Part shown: positions 33,631 to 45,600 of the stretch, piece by piece | Layout of the letters: the number at the start of each line of letters is the position of its first letter | How positions within the stretch are numbered: position 1 is the stretch's first letter | Assembly (NCBI GenBank): GCA_015680685.1 | Contig: MNCI01035165.1 | Coordinates: 164,213-213,982 of the forward strand | Reading direction: 5' to 3' | Length of the DNA stretch: 49,770 nt | Origin: Gnetum montanum | Taxonomy: Eukaryota; Streptophyta; Gnetopsida; Gnetales; Gnetaceae | The notes under the pieces: generated by a model | What the model saw: only the letters and a program-made list of their open reading frames with translations | Told to the model about the DNA's origin: nothing | Database searches by the model: none | Position numbers and translations under genes: made by a program

Positions 33631-35900
33631 TACCTCCATGACTAAATAAAAGCTCATCCTTGAGTTAACAGGATAGGACCAAGATTTCTTTACAAAATTG
33701 AAAAGTTATGGAATTATTAACTGATGCTAACTACTAACTAACTCTGAGTGCCGCATTACAAAATTTTATTCGAGTGGATGCATACAAAATGACAGAGTGA
33801 CAAAATGACTAGATAGGCTTTGAAGATTACAAAATTTGCAGAGACCTTTAGGAATCCACTAAAGATGATTCTTCTTGTTGCCACTAGTGATGGTAGACTT
33901 CCAACCTAGATTATTATGTTAATGCTTCTCTGGTTATGTGCAAAATTCTTGAAGGATGGACTAAAATTTCTTCTCATCGTCCCATGGATCTAGTAAACAT
34001 GTGATGATTGAGCTACTATCTTATGTGTGCTATGATTTGTCCATGGGCATATCCTCCATTATCCCTCTCTTGGCTTCCTTTCCATGCCTAGCAAAAGACC
34101 TTCGTCCTTAGACATTTCTTTCATCATCACCTATAGTCACCAATGGATCAACATTAATTTTGGTAAAAATTCCTTAATAATTAACCCTTTTTGGATCCCT
34201 TAGTTTTCATTTAAGCATAAGGTGATGACAGCTTACTATGCCCAAGGCTATGCGGTAACTAAAATCATCAAGTTGTTCACATTATTTTGATCAATTACTA
34301 TTAGTTACCATGATGTTCGAAAATAGTATGTTAGAAAAATTTCAAAATTTCAAAGTAGACATCCCTAGTCCCCATGACTAATAAACATAACTTTGGAAGC
34401 ACACAACTTTTTAAACAATTGAAACTAAAGGTTTGATTTAAAAGATGGCCAAGAAATATTGAAATTGAATTATATTTTAATAGAAAACTAGGAAAAAATT
34501 AAAAAAGTAATTGAAAGTGAAGAGAAGTAGTTCCAAAATTATGCATAAATTCAGAGAAATTGTCATTGATGTTTTAGAAGATTTGAAGGTTAGTTCAAAG
34601 CCATGATCAACAAAAGTTATGCAAGTGGGTCTTCCCCAAAGTAGGCTCCTACCATAATGCCCTTGCATAACCACTTCTATAGATGTCCTTGGGCATCTAA
34701 GGAGTTAAACGTAGAACATGCCTTTGTTTCAAACAACACACAACTATTGTGGTTGGGATGTTGTACTATACTATACAAAACCAAAAAGCTCATAATCATA
34801 TGCAGTAATGAAGTAAATAATGGAATGAGGAGGGATTGTAGAGATCCAGATGTAAGGTACTTGACCATGTCCACAACAGTTTCTTGTGATAAATGTGATT
34901 AAAATGATCAGCATACCTATCTATCCAAGTTTAGACCAAGTCCATACCATGAATAGTAACCTTGCATTGATGTGTTCCCTCCTGCCAACCACCATGAGTC
35001 CAAAACCACCTCAAAGAACAATCATCACTCCAAAAACAGAAGAAGGAAGGAAGGGCCTTAGTTAGAGGGATGCCTTCAGGCATGGGTAACATGTCTTTCC
35101 AACCCCATAACTAGTGCTTGTAGTTCATTATTGTTACTAAGGGGTGTGTTTTGAATTTCTATTATTGTATTATATATATATATATATATATATATTCTTT
35201 TTTCTCTTTTCTTTTTTTATTTTTATTTTTATTTTTATTTTTTGAAATGAGAACCACACCATGCAAAGAAAAAGCTTCCTTTTCATTGGTTGATGGAGGA
35301 GTGATGATACATTCTAAGAGGAGTCATAAACCACACGAAGGAAGATAGGATGAAAACCCAACAAGTTCCCTTGAGATCACACCCTTACCATTGCCACTTG
35401 GCCATTCCCTCTTTCTTCAAGGTAAAATGATCATTGATTAATTTTAGTTTCATGAAAGAAGAACCAAATTATTTCCATGAAAAAGACCTTTTATTCAAAG
35501 AACTAGAGGGATGGATGAGGTGGTCTCACTACTTTATACAATTACTTACCTAATCACCTTAATAGCATAGAATAAAAACCCAACACATAACGTTGACTTC
35601 TGCATCATGACTTGGCAATATTATTAGCAAAAATATAAAAGACATTCATAAAACATAAAGGAAATGACTCAAGAAAAGAGAAAAATATTAAGAAATGGAA
35701 AACATATTAGGAATCAAAAAATTTTGGAAGAAATAGGAAAATGATAAGAAATTGTGAAAATAAAAAAGGTGAAAAACACTTATTAGTTCTTGAACCAGGA
35801 TAGAGCATCTCCCCCATGACTAATCTTATGGCTACACATTTGGAAGATGGACTACATAATTCCTTAGTTAGACACCATTTGTTTTCCATCTATCACTATT
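33631..35900 (-). mobile_element. 3' non-coding block of element D
   Basis: On the minus strand a TCATGGAGGTA sequence abuts the 3' LTR. Further inside are blocks shared with element A (34620-34690 and 35130-35270). The catgggtaacatg motif (35073-35100) is shared with element C, and there is a pyrimidine-rich tract (minus strand, 35640-35790). No gene was recognised. Simple repeats lie at 35170-35242. Confidence 0.6.
35170..35242. repeat. Simple-sequence repeats (TA)n and (TTTTTA)n
   Basis: About 13 TA units (35170-35195). A T-rich run follows, then several TTTTTA units (about 35212-35242). Confidence 0.95.
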
Positions 35901-35999
35901 ACTGATTTAATTAATCATGTGGTAGCACATCTAACATTGGTGATAGTCTTGTTTGGATCATTCGAATATGTATCTTCATCTGGTCTTGAAGGTATTTTT

Positions 36000-38207
36000 G
36001 TTTTTGGAGGTCTAGATGTGTTTACTTCTTCTTCTTGATTTTCTATTTTAATTTCCAAGTTTCCATGTTTAATATCCTCTTCTAGTGTATAATCAAAGTG
36101 TAAGATATCTATGTCTAAGTCTCTATTTGGTCTGTTTCCTTAAGTCTAGAACTAATAAGCGAATTAGTTGCCTTCATGCATCTTTGAAACAACTTTATAT
36201 TTTCATTTTCAAGCCACTGGGTGTCTTCTGGTTTAGTGGCCACTATGTAGGTTGATTTTTGCTCACACACTTATTCCTTAGCTTTGTTGTGGGTTGGATT
36301 AATATTTTGAATTTTTGGTCCACAACTACACTCTTTACTATTAGTAATGCATGGATTCTTCTTTTGTCTCTCCATAATGCTAGATTCATCATTTCTATCA
36401 GGTGTTGGAAAAACAATGGATGTTGGCCTTTACACAGGATTAGAGGACATTGGTTGTGAAATGAAGGGTGTTGCACTTGATTGGCATTGTGCTGGTTTGA
36501 TGATGGCCTCCCTCATGACTATGGATTTTTCCATTGCATTGGATCATAGTGTTGAGGCTGGTAAGGAGCCCCACTAGGATGGTACGGTTGGGTGTAGGAC
36601 TGTCTATAATTACCTTGTGAGAAAGTTAATTTTCTAGGCATTTGCTTTTGTAGAAACTTGGGATTCAATGCAAAAGCCCAATAGTCATGTAGATGTAACA
36701 TGATTGGGCAATAGCCCTTTGGATGGTCATATAGGCAGATGTCACATCCATCATCTTCTTCTACGGTTGAGTCTATAGCCTCTTCTTCTACAGCCATTTT
36801 CCTTGTTTGCCAATAAGTATTTCTAGTTGTTTCTTGATTCTTCTTCCTCTATTTATTGTGATCACCTAATTCATTTTGTGTTACATTCTCCTCTACAATT
36901 TCTACAAAAGTTGTAGCTTTTTCATTTATCCACTCTAACATCCTATCTAGTCTTGCATGGAGTTCATCAAGAGATTGTTGCAGTGGCAAGGTTTGTATGA
37001 AATCACCTCATCAAGGGCTACCTATTTTTCCTCATCATAGATCTGGATCCTTTTCTTTTGAAGAGTTGGGTCCCAGTGACATTTCTCAACATTCTCTTGT
37101 TTACATAGCTCTTCTTCTTCTTTTACCACCTACTCGCTTAGCCTTTGTATCTGATGGGCTTTTAGTTCGTATAATCGACCTTGAGCATACATCCCAAGGG
37201 TCTCCCTCATTTCATTATGAAGCCCATCTATGATGTGGACAAGTTGCTCTTTTTGAGAGAAATCATGGCTGAGACATCTATGTAGTGGTGAATAGTATCT
37301 ATCCAAGGCCACATCCAGGGGTTCATGATTTTCTTGCTTCCACCCTTGGATTTTTTTTTCTTAGGTTGGACACTTTTGCATAGGTTTGGTATTTTTCATT
37401 AAAAAGTTCTACCATTGTGGACCTTTGGTGGATGGAACTTGGTTCCAATGATCTATACCAACTTTCAACTTTGTCTGTTAGTGTCCTAGGGAAGAGCTTA
37501 TGCTTTTGCCACTTATTTTTGATATTTTGCAAGGCACAGACATCATGGAAGGCTTGTAAGTGATGTTGTGGATTAGAATCATAGCCTCCCACAAATTTAG
37601 GGATGTTATTCATATCAAGCCTTTTGATGCGACTTTCCTTGTGATGCCTATGGGGTATCAATTGCCTCTATGATCTGCATCAGGCTCTTAGTGGCCAATA
37701 AGGGTTCACTATCATTAGACATGTTGTGGTGAAATTTTCTATTTCTATTTATCTGATTATGATTATTTTATCTATGTTCATTTTGGTGTCTTTGATTTTG
37801 CCCTTGGGTTCAATTTCTATTCTTATTTCGACCCCATAGTAGAGCTTGATCTCTATACCTACGTTCATCTTTGTCAGAACTAGACATTGAAGAGGAAGAT
37901 GAAGATGAGGAACTAGGAGGATTGTCATGGCTTCAATAGTGTTTTTCATAGTCCCTTAATTTATCTTTTTTAGGTCTTGAGGAGGTCCTAGGCCTTGAGG
38001 ACTTCCTTGGTCTAGGACTTACTTCATCTCCTCTAGGATTGTCTGCCTTAGGTGAATGTAGTCCTTGAGTGTCATCAAGGTGGTCATGAACATATGAAAT
38101 CCCTGCATGAGGTTGGTCACTCCAATTTTCTTCAACATCTATCTCATTGGTTCTCCAATGAATGTTCTCTCCAATTTTCTGCATGAATGATGCATTACCG
38201 TTTCCTT
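36000..38207 (-). pseudogene. Element D gag, decayed
   Basis: Gag read leftward from about 38207. The N-terminal part includes open stretches with RPRKSSRPRTSSRPKKDK, a strongly basic Ser/Arg-rich segment (about 37950-38030), then a Ser-rich and Arg/Asn/His-rich linker. The capsid core is well kept at 37323-37661 (IKRLDMNNIPKFVGG, AFHDVC, ELFNEKYQTY) and 37130-37312 (SHDFSQKEQLVHIIDGL). A complete zinc knuckle CDIC-x3-HPKGY-C at about 36740 is followed by a Pro/Tyr/Gln tail. It is the best-preserved capsid core and zinc knuckle among the four elements, yet frameshifts and stops are present. Confidence 0.8.
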
Positions 38208-38326
38208 ATGAAAGAAACATTTTTGTTAGTTAATGATGTGTGTGACTTAATATTTTCCCAAAGATAGTATGTTAATGTGTTTACAGTGATTGTGTATGAT
38301 ATAACTAATCTAGATAACTAGCATCA

Positions 38327-38344
38327 TCCCTGGCAACGGTGCTA
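38327..38344 (-). other. Element D primer-binding site (tRNA-Asp type)
   Basis: The minus-strand site TAGCACCGTTGCCAGGGA matches 15 of 18 positions of the tRNA-Asp complement. All three differences are G-to-A. One base separates it from the LTR. Confidence 0.85.
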
Positions 38345-38345
38345 A

Positions 38346-39364
38346 TGATGAGCGGCAAGATACCCCCTACGTCCAGCCATACAAATCACAAGTGTTCATG
38401 CATGATCCGGTTGAATTCCATGGATGGGACTAGTTGTGGCATCTAGATTGTTATGCCTTGATTGCAATTCATTGTCTTCCCACTTGGACTAGTGGTAGCT
38501 TTGTCACGTATGGTTTAGTCTAATGTGAGGCATATGATTCTTGATGTTATTGCTGCCTTATGCTATTCCTAATGATAGTAAAGAAATCGATTATTTAAAC
38601 TAATTAACAACGAAAAGTAATGTCTAAATTAGCCTACGATTGATGAGCGTATGTTCCCAGCTTGATATACACATCCTGAACCCATGTATCCACTACTAGG
38701 ATTACCAAGCGTTATGCTACTGGGCGAACCAAGTAATTACGTTGTTGCGATTACCAAGAGAATATGTGTTTACGCTCAAAACTGGTCACACTCATTCCCC
38801 CAATTCATTAACATGCATGGAAACGTAAATATTAACTAAGTACATGGAATATAAATTGCATTAAAAGTAAATTTAATCTAAGTCAAAGTGTTGTAATGAA
38901 TAAGAATCAATCTCAATCTTATTGTCGTTCATGGAATGTGTCTAGGTACATTGCCACTCGAATAAAACGCCATACAACTGACTCAGATCCACACTACGAG
39001 CACTCACTAAATATTCTCTATGATTACAAAATAAAACTACAAGAGTTCAGCTGCTCTATTGATCAAAGAACTGCATAAACATAACTATGAGCATGTATTT
39101 ATAGATTTTATTGCTAGGTTGCATTGACGAGGCCTCGTCGACACATGAAATGATGCATCGACAAGGCCTCATCGATGCAACTGACCGCATCAACGAGGCC
39201 TTGTCGACGTAGCCTTGTTGTTGGAGCCTTGACATCGGAGCCTTGTTATTGGAGCCTTAACATCAAAGCCTTGTTGTAGGAGCCTTGTTAGCGGTGCTAG
39301 GACATCAAAGTCGACCAAAAAGTTGACTTTTTATCAAACAACCCAACCAACTGATGACTCATCA
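38346..39364 (-). repeat. 5' LTR of element D
   Basis: 1,019 bp, TGATGAGCGGC to TGACTCATCA. Minus-strand TATA lies near 39098-39106 (tatttatag on the plus strand). The U3 next to it contains GACGAGGCCTCGTC and several related AGGCCT-core motifs (about 39125-39215), followed by 'gacatcggagccttg' repeats. Right-flanking bases are CATAT. Confidence 0.92.
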
Positions 39365-39900
39365 CATATTAATTTTGGGAAGATGTTAAAATATAGAAAT
39401 TAATGTGTTTTATAAAGTTAATGTGCCAATTAAAGTATATTATTATTGTGTTTGTCAAATAAGAGTTACGATTGAGTTGTTAATGTAATAGTTTTAATTG
39501 TTAGTTGTTATGAGTTTGATTAGTTGGTTGTCATAAGTTTTATTAGATAGCTATCATGGGTTTGATTATTATTTGTTGGTTCAGTTCATATTCTAATTTT
39601 GTATCAATCCATAATGTATATAAAGAGTTGTGTAACATGGAAACAAGGCAAACAATTTAAGATTTGAGATTTGCATTTTGAGCATGTCATACTCTTCTAC
39701 TTGTTTTGATGTATCATCATGTTTCTTTATTAATAATAAATTAATTTACCATTTCAATTTCTTTAAATAAAGTCTTTTGCCATTAGTATAATCATCATTC
39801 AACACTTGTCCCAATATAATCTTACTTTCCAAATATAAAAATATGTATTTAAAACATGGCTCACTTGAGTTCTACTTAAAAAGTAGCAATAATAAAATAA
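39365..39900 (+). repeat. Possible Ty1/copia LTR remnant
   Basis: AT-rich sequence with repeated 'agttggttgtcataag / gctatcatgggtttgatt' units, then a TATA-like TGTATATAAAGAG (about 39615-39627) and an R-like leader (gtgtaacatggaaacaagg). This layout is common in copia LTRs, but no coding part or second LTR is seen. Element D sits at its left edge. Confidence 0.35.
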
Positions 39901-42900
39901 CTTGAACGACAAAGCTTGTGTTGTTGGTTGGAAAGTCCAATCATTAGTTTTGTTGAACTGCTTGGGAATTCACATGGTCTAGGGCAAAAGATAAGTTGAC
40001 AACAGCCTCCCTTCATCCTATGAGTTTGAATATATAATTAAATCAACTCACATTTTAAACTAATAAAGAATGCAAACAAAAACAAAAGCTGTTCAAAAAA
40101 AAAAGAGGAGAGAAATTCTTGGTGATTAGAATGACGTGAAAGGGAAGGGAAGCATCTACAATGTCGGGTCGGGTGTTAGGACAACACTACCCCAACGTTT
40201 TAGCTCTACATCATGGCTTCTTGTGCCACTTCATGCCAACCACTAGTCTTGGCTTTTGGCAAAAGCGTTCTCCTTTCTTGACACTTTGGCTTTATCCCTG
40301 CAACATTTACATGACTTGTACATTATTATTATGCTTCATTGACGAAAATATGGAGTGGCAACCAACCATGCATTTCTAGTGTCGGTCCCCGGCTTTTTTA
40401 GCCATGTCAAATTGGCATTTGCCATGATGGGAATATCCCACTCGTCGTCTAGTGCATGTACTAGTTTCCACCAAAAACACAAGCAGAACCACCGACTCAT
40501 GAATTCAAATGACAATGGCATGGCAAAGGAAGGCAAAGATTTGATGGTATGATTGCTAAGTTTTGACTGCAATTTTGGCCTCCCTCTTGGAGCCCGTTTT
40601 TGTACGACCACCGAACCTTGGTACTACCTGCCATTGAGCTAGTTTCATAGCTTCAAATTGGTTTTTGGAAATTTAGGATTGGCTTGAATCTATTTTTACA
40701 AAGCTTTCAAAAGAAAATGAGAATAATGGCTAAAATGAGTCGGTGTGATTCCCACGAACCAATGGTTCTTTTCGTTTTCCTAATGTTTTTGGCCTTAGCT
40801 TGAAAAAGATTTGGAACAGGCTGAAGTCGTTGGATTCTCTACGGGCAATTATTCTCCGTAATACATGGTGACTTGGATTCCCATTTCGATTCCGATTTCC
40901 ATTTACGCTCCTGCAACGCCACGTAACCTCACAATTTAGCTTAACGTACGACAGAGAAAGAAAGAAAGAAAGGGTTTGATTACATTTTCTCCCGACAAAG
41001 TATTTTAGACATGGCATTTGCGTTTCCGAAGAGACACCTTGGATCCCCCACCTGTTCTTCTGGTTTTCGTTCAAAAAAGATTCCCGATATGGTGCCGCCA
41101 TGACCTATTATTGAAATTCCTGGTCCAGCACGATATTTGCAAATGAACCAATGCCTGAAACTTGCGTAATTGCATACGCGTCCAAGCTTGAAACTACAAC
41201 GTTGCAGCTGCCGAGATACGATCACAGAACCAACTTTTGATCATTGAACAAAACGCAAACTTTAGTTCGGAACACCTGTGTTTGCGTGACTGGTCCAGCA
41301 TCGTGAGGAGGTTAGTTACTTGCAGATGATGGATCATGGATGCATGAATGCAGCAGCTGTTTAAAGCAAAGCACGTGCAAAAGCGCATTTTCCATGGAAA
41401 CTGGATGATCGGATCACAGATCACAGGGACTCAGTCAATCAGTCAGTCAGGCTCAAAAAAAATAGCCAACTTGAATTTGTTTGTTGTTTTTGGGGAATGC
41501 ATCCATACATTAAATATAGATGCATGCTTTCATGGCGGTGGAACATTTCTGGTTTTGGGACCGGTCCAGCATTAACAGTGTATCTGGTCACTTTCTTTAA
41601 AATGCAACGGAACGCAATCAGTCCATGGAAAAGCACAGGAAACATCGCGTAGCAACAGTTCTTTGTGTTTACGAATTATTTTTGAGTTAGTGGTTGCGAC
41701 TTGTGTTGTGAGATAAGGATGTAAAAAGGAGAGCAAATTAAAATTAAAACCAGCCACCACCGTCATCATCATCATTCGTTGGAATTCTGCCATGCCCATT
41801 TCGCTTCTTCCCCCCTTTATGCCCTGCTGCTACAGATAATTTGCAGTGGCCAATGGTTTTGCTAACAAGTGGCCTGTCGTTTCGTTTTTTCACGTAAACG
41901 CGCCTAGAGCTGGATATAATAATTATTTTTCAGTTTGCTCGAAAGAGTTCAGAGGGCTTAGAAATTTAGGGAGAAAAAAGAAAAACGTTTGCGCAGGATT
42001 TTCGTTTTACCGTACTTCGCAGATTCTTTTTAATTGAAAATTAAGAGACGAAATTGAATAGTTTTGACAGTATTTTAGCGTTTTCTGTTTCGGGTTGGAT
42101 ACGAAATAGAGTAGGGTTACGGTGCTCGTTAAGATTTAATAAAACAGAACTTATGAAAAAAAAGATAACTGAACCCAGGTTTCTAATTTTTTCAAGTACG
42201 GTCGAAGTAGCAGAAAATTTTAGATCATAATATTATATTACTTTACTTGTGATCTCAGAAAATGTCGTAGAAGCGAATTCCTGAGAATTCCAGATAAAGA
42301 CCCATTTGTATGCAACTTGCCATAAAACTGCTGCGCTTAAAGCTTGCAACGAAACTGACCAAATTTTGGCTTATCCGGCATCAACTTTTAACGCAATTTG
42401 CAGGGAAGCTGACGAGGTAGTGTTTCGGACGGTAGCACTTTTTAACAAGAAACTAACAATCTAAAATGTCGCCTTGTAAGCGTGCATTATTTTACACATT
42501 TGTGCATGCAACGCCATTGTCCTCTAGATCCAGGCACTGAAATGGAATCTCATCAAACAAACAGGTTCTCCAGTTTTATTCCACCGATCTAGAATAAGAG
42601 AATATCAGATCAAAAACTACGATCGGTTTCTGCACCTTCTCACTGCAATTTTGCATTGAGTTGGTCCTGGTAATTGAACTTTAAGACAAACGGAAGATGA
42701 TAAATTCGTAGATCCAATTTCAGTTTCACAATACGCTGCTTAAGTAATTTAAATTTGTCGAATCCAAAGGAGAAAAGGACTTTAGCTTTCATATGCAGCT
42801 CTCCCTGCAAAACTGACATCGGAATTCCGTGAATGCACCAATACCAATGAAATTCCAACGCGCACAATTGAAAAATACTGACGCCTGCCTAAACATGTCT

Positions 42901-43386
42901 TTGCGATTATTACGGAAAGCTGTAGATATTGACAAGAATACAGGGTCTACCAATTTCAAGTGTACAAGAAAACTGAGCCTCGGCCGCGAGCAGAACAAAA
43001 TAAAAGGTAAAGCAAATTCTTACATTTTGTGATGATTTCATACATGTTGCGAGCACTAAGTACAGATTTTGAAGGGACAATCAACATCTCAGCAATTTAC
43101 GCTGAGACAGAAAGAAATTTTTAATTTTACAACAGACAAACCTTCGCTGACACCAAATTCTGAACTCTATTTAGCAAACTCTAAAGGACTTTTCCACCGA
43201 CCCGAGAACCTAAATTTCCGTTTCAAACTTCAAACAAACACCATGGCGATGTTAACAGAACAAAAAGCCTGGGATTGCTAGAACAAGCCTCCGCTTCGCA
43301 GAAGCCTGGCAATAACAAACGGCATAGTGCATATCTCTAGGCTAGGCTGGATCTGAAAGATCCAAAACAAAAACAAAAAAGAAACA
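39901..43386. other. Low-copy-looking DNA, no supported gene
   Basis: GC content and base use differ from the transposon-rich flanks, CpG is not strongly depleted, and no retroelement motif is seen. Several reading frames of 60-120 codons exist on both strands. None has a recognisable domain, consistent composition or supporting signals. It may hold 3'-flanking or regulatory sequence of the gene at 43387, or non-coding exons. A small CAGT-type repeat lies at 41432-41450. Confidence 0.5.
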
Positions 43387-43824
43387 TCAGCACAAATCTA
43401 AATTGTTGGAGCCCGAATCATCCTTCCGAGCTACAGAAACGTTGGCTGCGTCTGTTTTGCATGCGATTTGTTGCTGCTGCTGTTGCATTTTGGACCTGGC
43501 GCTGTAAACATAGCAGAAGAGCGCTGCACAAACTGCTGCAAACAAAACCGCAAACATAATTCCGGCAGCCAAAGTGGGCCGGATCAAGCGCATGTGCTTG
43601 TGTTGCTCTTGTTTTGGTTGAGCAGTGGTATTATAATCGCGGGTAATGGTTGTATTTATCTGAACATCTTGTGCGGCCTGAGGCTGCTCAGCTGCCACCA
43701 TGGCCATTCTGAGCGGCAGCAGATGTGCGCACAGGAACATGGCCGCCATGAACACAAATCCAAAATGGCAATAATGATAACAGAAACTGGAACTGGAACT
43801 GGAACTGGTTCTCGCACCTGCCAT
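43387..43824 (-). CDS. Small Ser-rich predicted membrane protein, single exon, unknown function
   Basis: A 145-residue frame from an ATG in an excellent plant context (GAGCCATGGCA, 43822-43824) to a stop at 43387. The frame stays open for nine codons upstream to a GTG, but ATG is the sensible plant start. Visible parts: a short N-terminus with a run of seven Ser (residues 7-13), then a hydrophobic segment FVFMAAMFLCAHLLPL that looks like a signal peptide or first membrane helix. A hydrophilic loop with two potential N-glycosylation sites (both Asn-Thr-Thr) follows. A second strong membrane segment, AAGIMFAVLFAAVCAALFCY, is followed by a cytosolic-like tail with Arg/Lys, six Gln and a Cys at the C-terminus. 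The layout suggests a type I single-pass protein, or two helices. I do not recognise a family. A TATA box lies 90 bp upstream. The frame has no decay, unlike everything around it. Confidence 0.65.
   Translation of the reverse strand: MAGARTSSSSSSSFCYHYCHFGFVFMAAMFLCAHLLPLRMAMVAAEQPQAAQDVQINTTITRDYNTTAQPKQEQHKHMRLIRPTLAAGIMFAVLFAAVCAALFCYVYSARSKMQQQQQQIACKTDAANVSVARKDDSGSNNLDLC
43787..43809. repeat. Hexanucleotide repeat GGAACT inside the coding region
   Basis: Nearly four GGAACT units on the plus strand. Read on the coding strand (AGTTCC) each unit encodes Ser-Ser, giving the poly-Ser run. Being a multiple of three, length change would alter Ser number without a frameshift. Confidence 0.9.
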
Positions 43825-43912
43825 GGCTCTTCCCCTGCAGCAGCACTCCACTGCTTAGAAGTGCTTCTGTGCCTGACATTTCTCGATACTTTGCTTCTGT
43901 AAATGATGCAGG

Positions 43913-43922
43913 CTTTTATATG
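43913..43922 (-). promoter_or_regulatory. TATA box of the 43824 gene
   Basis: The minus-strand sequence CATATAAAAG lies about 90 bp upstream of the ATG, so transcription would start roughly 60 bases before the ATG. No other TATA-like element lies closer. Confidence 0.6.
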
Positions 43923-45600
43923 TGCACTCACCACTGATAAATCATAATATTGGGAGGCCGTCCGTCTTTGCAAATTAATTACTGTGAAAGATAAACGGGA
44001 TGGGAATGGGATGGCCGGCAGATTGGAAAAGTCTGCAGACTCTCCACTAAGTTGGATTTACCTTAAGCATGCATCCTCCTGCTTTGTTTACTCTCTGGTC
44101 CCTGCCTTAAAAGTTACAGGGATAACGACTGACGGCTATATTTAAAGAGTGATTTTGATAGAAGGGGGACTAAACTTTTTTAGAGCCTTAAGTAGAATTC
44201 TTTTTCTAAAAGTTTTGGGATGAACTATGATAAGTTAGATATTAGATATTCTTGACTTGATTAAATCATATAATTTGTGATTATTTAACTTTACATTATG
44301 TTATGCTATGCTTGAGTTGTACAAAAATATCAAGTGGTTTGTATTTATGTAATTTATAAGTTAAATTTTGATTTAGGTGTAATCTTTATACATGTAACTG
44401 TAGTTTCATCTCCAAAAATACCATTTCCTATAAAACATAGAAACCTAGTGCCTTATTCCTAATTTGAATTTGTAATCTAGTGCTTGGTGAATTTTTTGTT
44501 AACCATTTGGATCAAAATAAGTTGCAAGTAAAAGTGAATAAGGATTAAAGGGAAGGTAGAAAAGATTGAGATAAAATGGGTACAGGACATAGAAAATTGA
44601 AAAATAATAATCAGAATTTGTAAATGGTAGCCATTGTGTTAAGTGAATCAAACAAGATTGAAGAAAATGAAATACCAAAAGCCGTGTTGAAGAAAAATTT
44701 TACTTACCCTTATTATGCCACCATTAGAGAGACAACTCTAACTCTACCATAAAGTAACATAAGAGTGAACCAAATAAGAGAGATTTGGATTGGCAAAGAA
44801 GCAAAGAAGTAGTAAGTTTGAAATTGACTTGTTTATTTATTAGGAATTCAAGTCCAAACCACAAGGACATCCACGTAAACGTAGTAGGTACCACGATGAT
44901 CAAGTGAGTGGCTGTAAAAGGCCTTGTTTGCTTTAGCCTTGCAAGGAATGAATTAACAATAACATTTGTGTGCTTCTGCTTTTGCTTTTGCTTGTACCCC
45001 CCACAAGGAAGGTGAGGATAATGAGAGACAGACCCACCCACGGCTTCAACACAAACTACCACCTTTGCTTTACTTTGGTCGAGGTTATCTAATATCACGT
45101 ACATACGTATATATATAACGTATCGTGTATATATATATTTAATATCTAACGTATGGCTGTACCATGGGTGGACGCTGATTCTGAATGCAATAATTCCTGT
45201 TCTAGTTTTTGCAATTATTAATTTTATGGGTGTGGATGTGGATGTGGATGCGTGGTTAATTATATTTCTGGTAATTTTTGTCGTAATTGCGTTTGCGCGG
45301 TCGCAGGTATCATTTTTGGGGTTGTTGTTAATGCAATTAGGCGCAATGCATGCTCTGGTCCACCATGTTTTACTTCCATCATTGGCCAATGCATGTTCCA
45401 TGTCCAGCACTTTCGCTTTCGCCAACTTTTTCTCTCACTGCCACCCTGTCATCGTGTCACCTACGCGTCCACCTCCTCTTTTTGTCTCCAACTTTACCAT
45501 AACAATAATCAAGACCCACAAGTCAAGAAATATGGTCCTAAACAAGTGCCATAACATTCTCACAAGACGGATAAATTTAATAGTATGTTAGTGTAAAGGC
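43923..45600. other. Upstream region of the membrane-protein gene
   Basis: AT-rich, with no supported coding region. A long minus-strand frame (44724-45425) and two overlapping plus-strand frames (45226-45591) exist, but they lie on top of each other and show no domain. A TA-rich stretch with repeated ACGTAT and TATATA (45094-45153) and a GTGGAT repeat (45229-45249) are present. It may contain promoter or enhancer sequence. Confidence 0.45.

Larger units (their letters stand above)
32701..39364 (-). mobile_element. Element D: gag-only Ty3/gypsy retrotransposon (non-autonomous type)
   Basis: A minus-strand element with 5' LTR 38346-39364, PBS, gag and a 3' non-coding block. Its 3' LTR, 32701-33630, lacks about 115 bp of its outer end. 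The internal part is only 4.7 kb. Protease, RT, RNase H and integrase motifs were sought and not found. Blocks shared with the 3' parts of A and C show it derives from a fuller relative. Such elements could move only with proteins supplied by an autonomous partner. Confidence 0.75.

Noticed and set aside
40336-40611. 91-codon minus-strand frame in the low-copy island
   Set aside because: Starts with a plausible Met, but the composition is ordinary for random DNA, there is no domain, and opposite-strand frames exist at the same place.
44724-45425. 233-codon minus-strand frame
   Set aside because: The longest frame in the window, but no domain, no consistent hydrophobic or charge pattern, and a TA-repeat-encoded Tyr/Ile-rich middle. 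Plus-strand frames of equal quality overlap it.
45226-45591. 121-codon plus-strand frame with a hydrophobic N-terminus
   Set aside because: The hydrophobic start comes from T-rich DNA and a GTGGAT repeat. No promoter, no family, and it overlaps other random frames upstream of the real gene.
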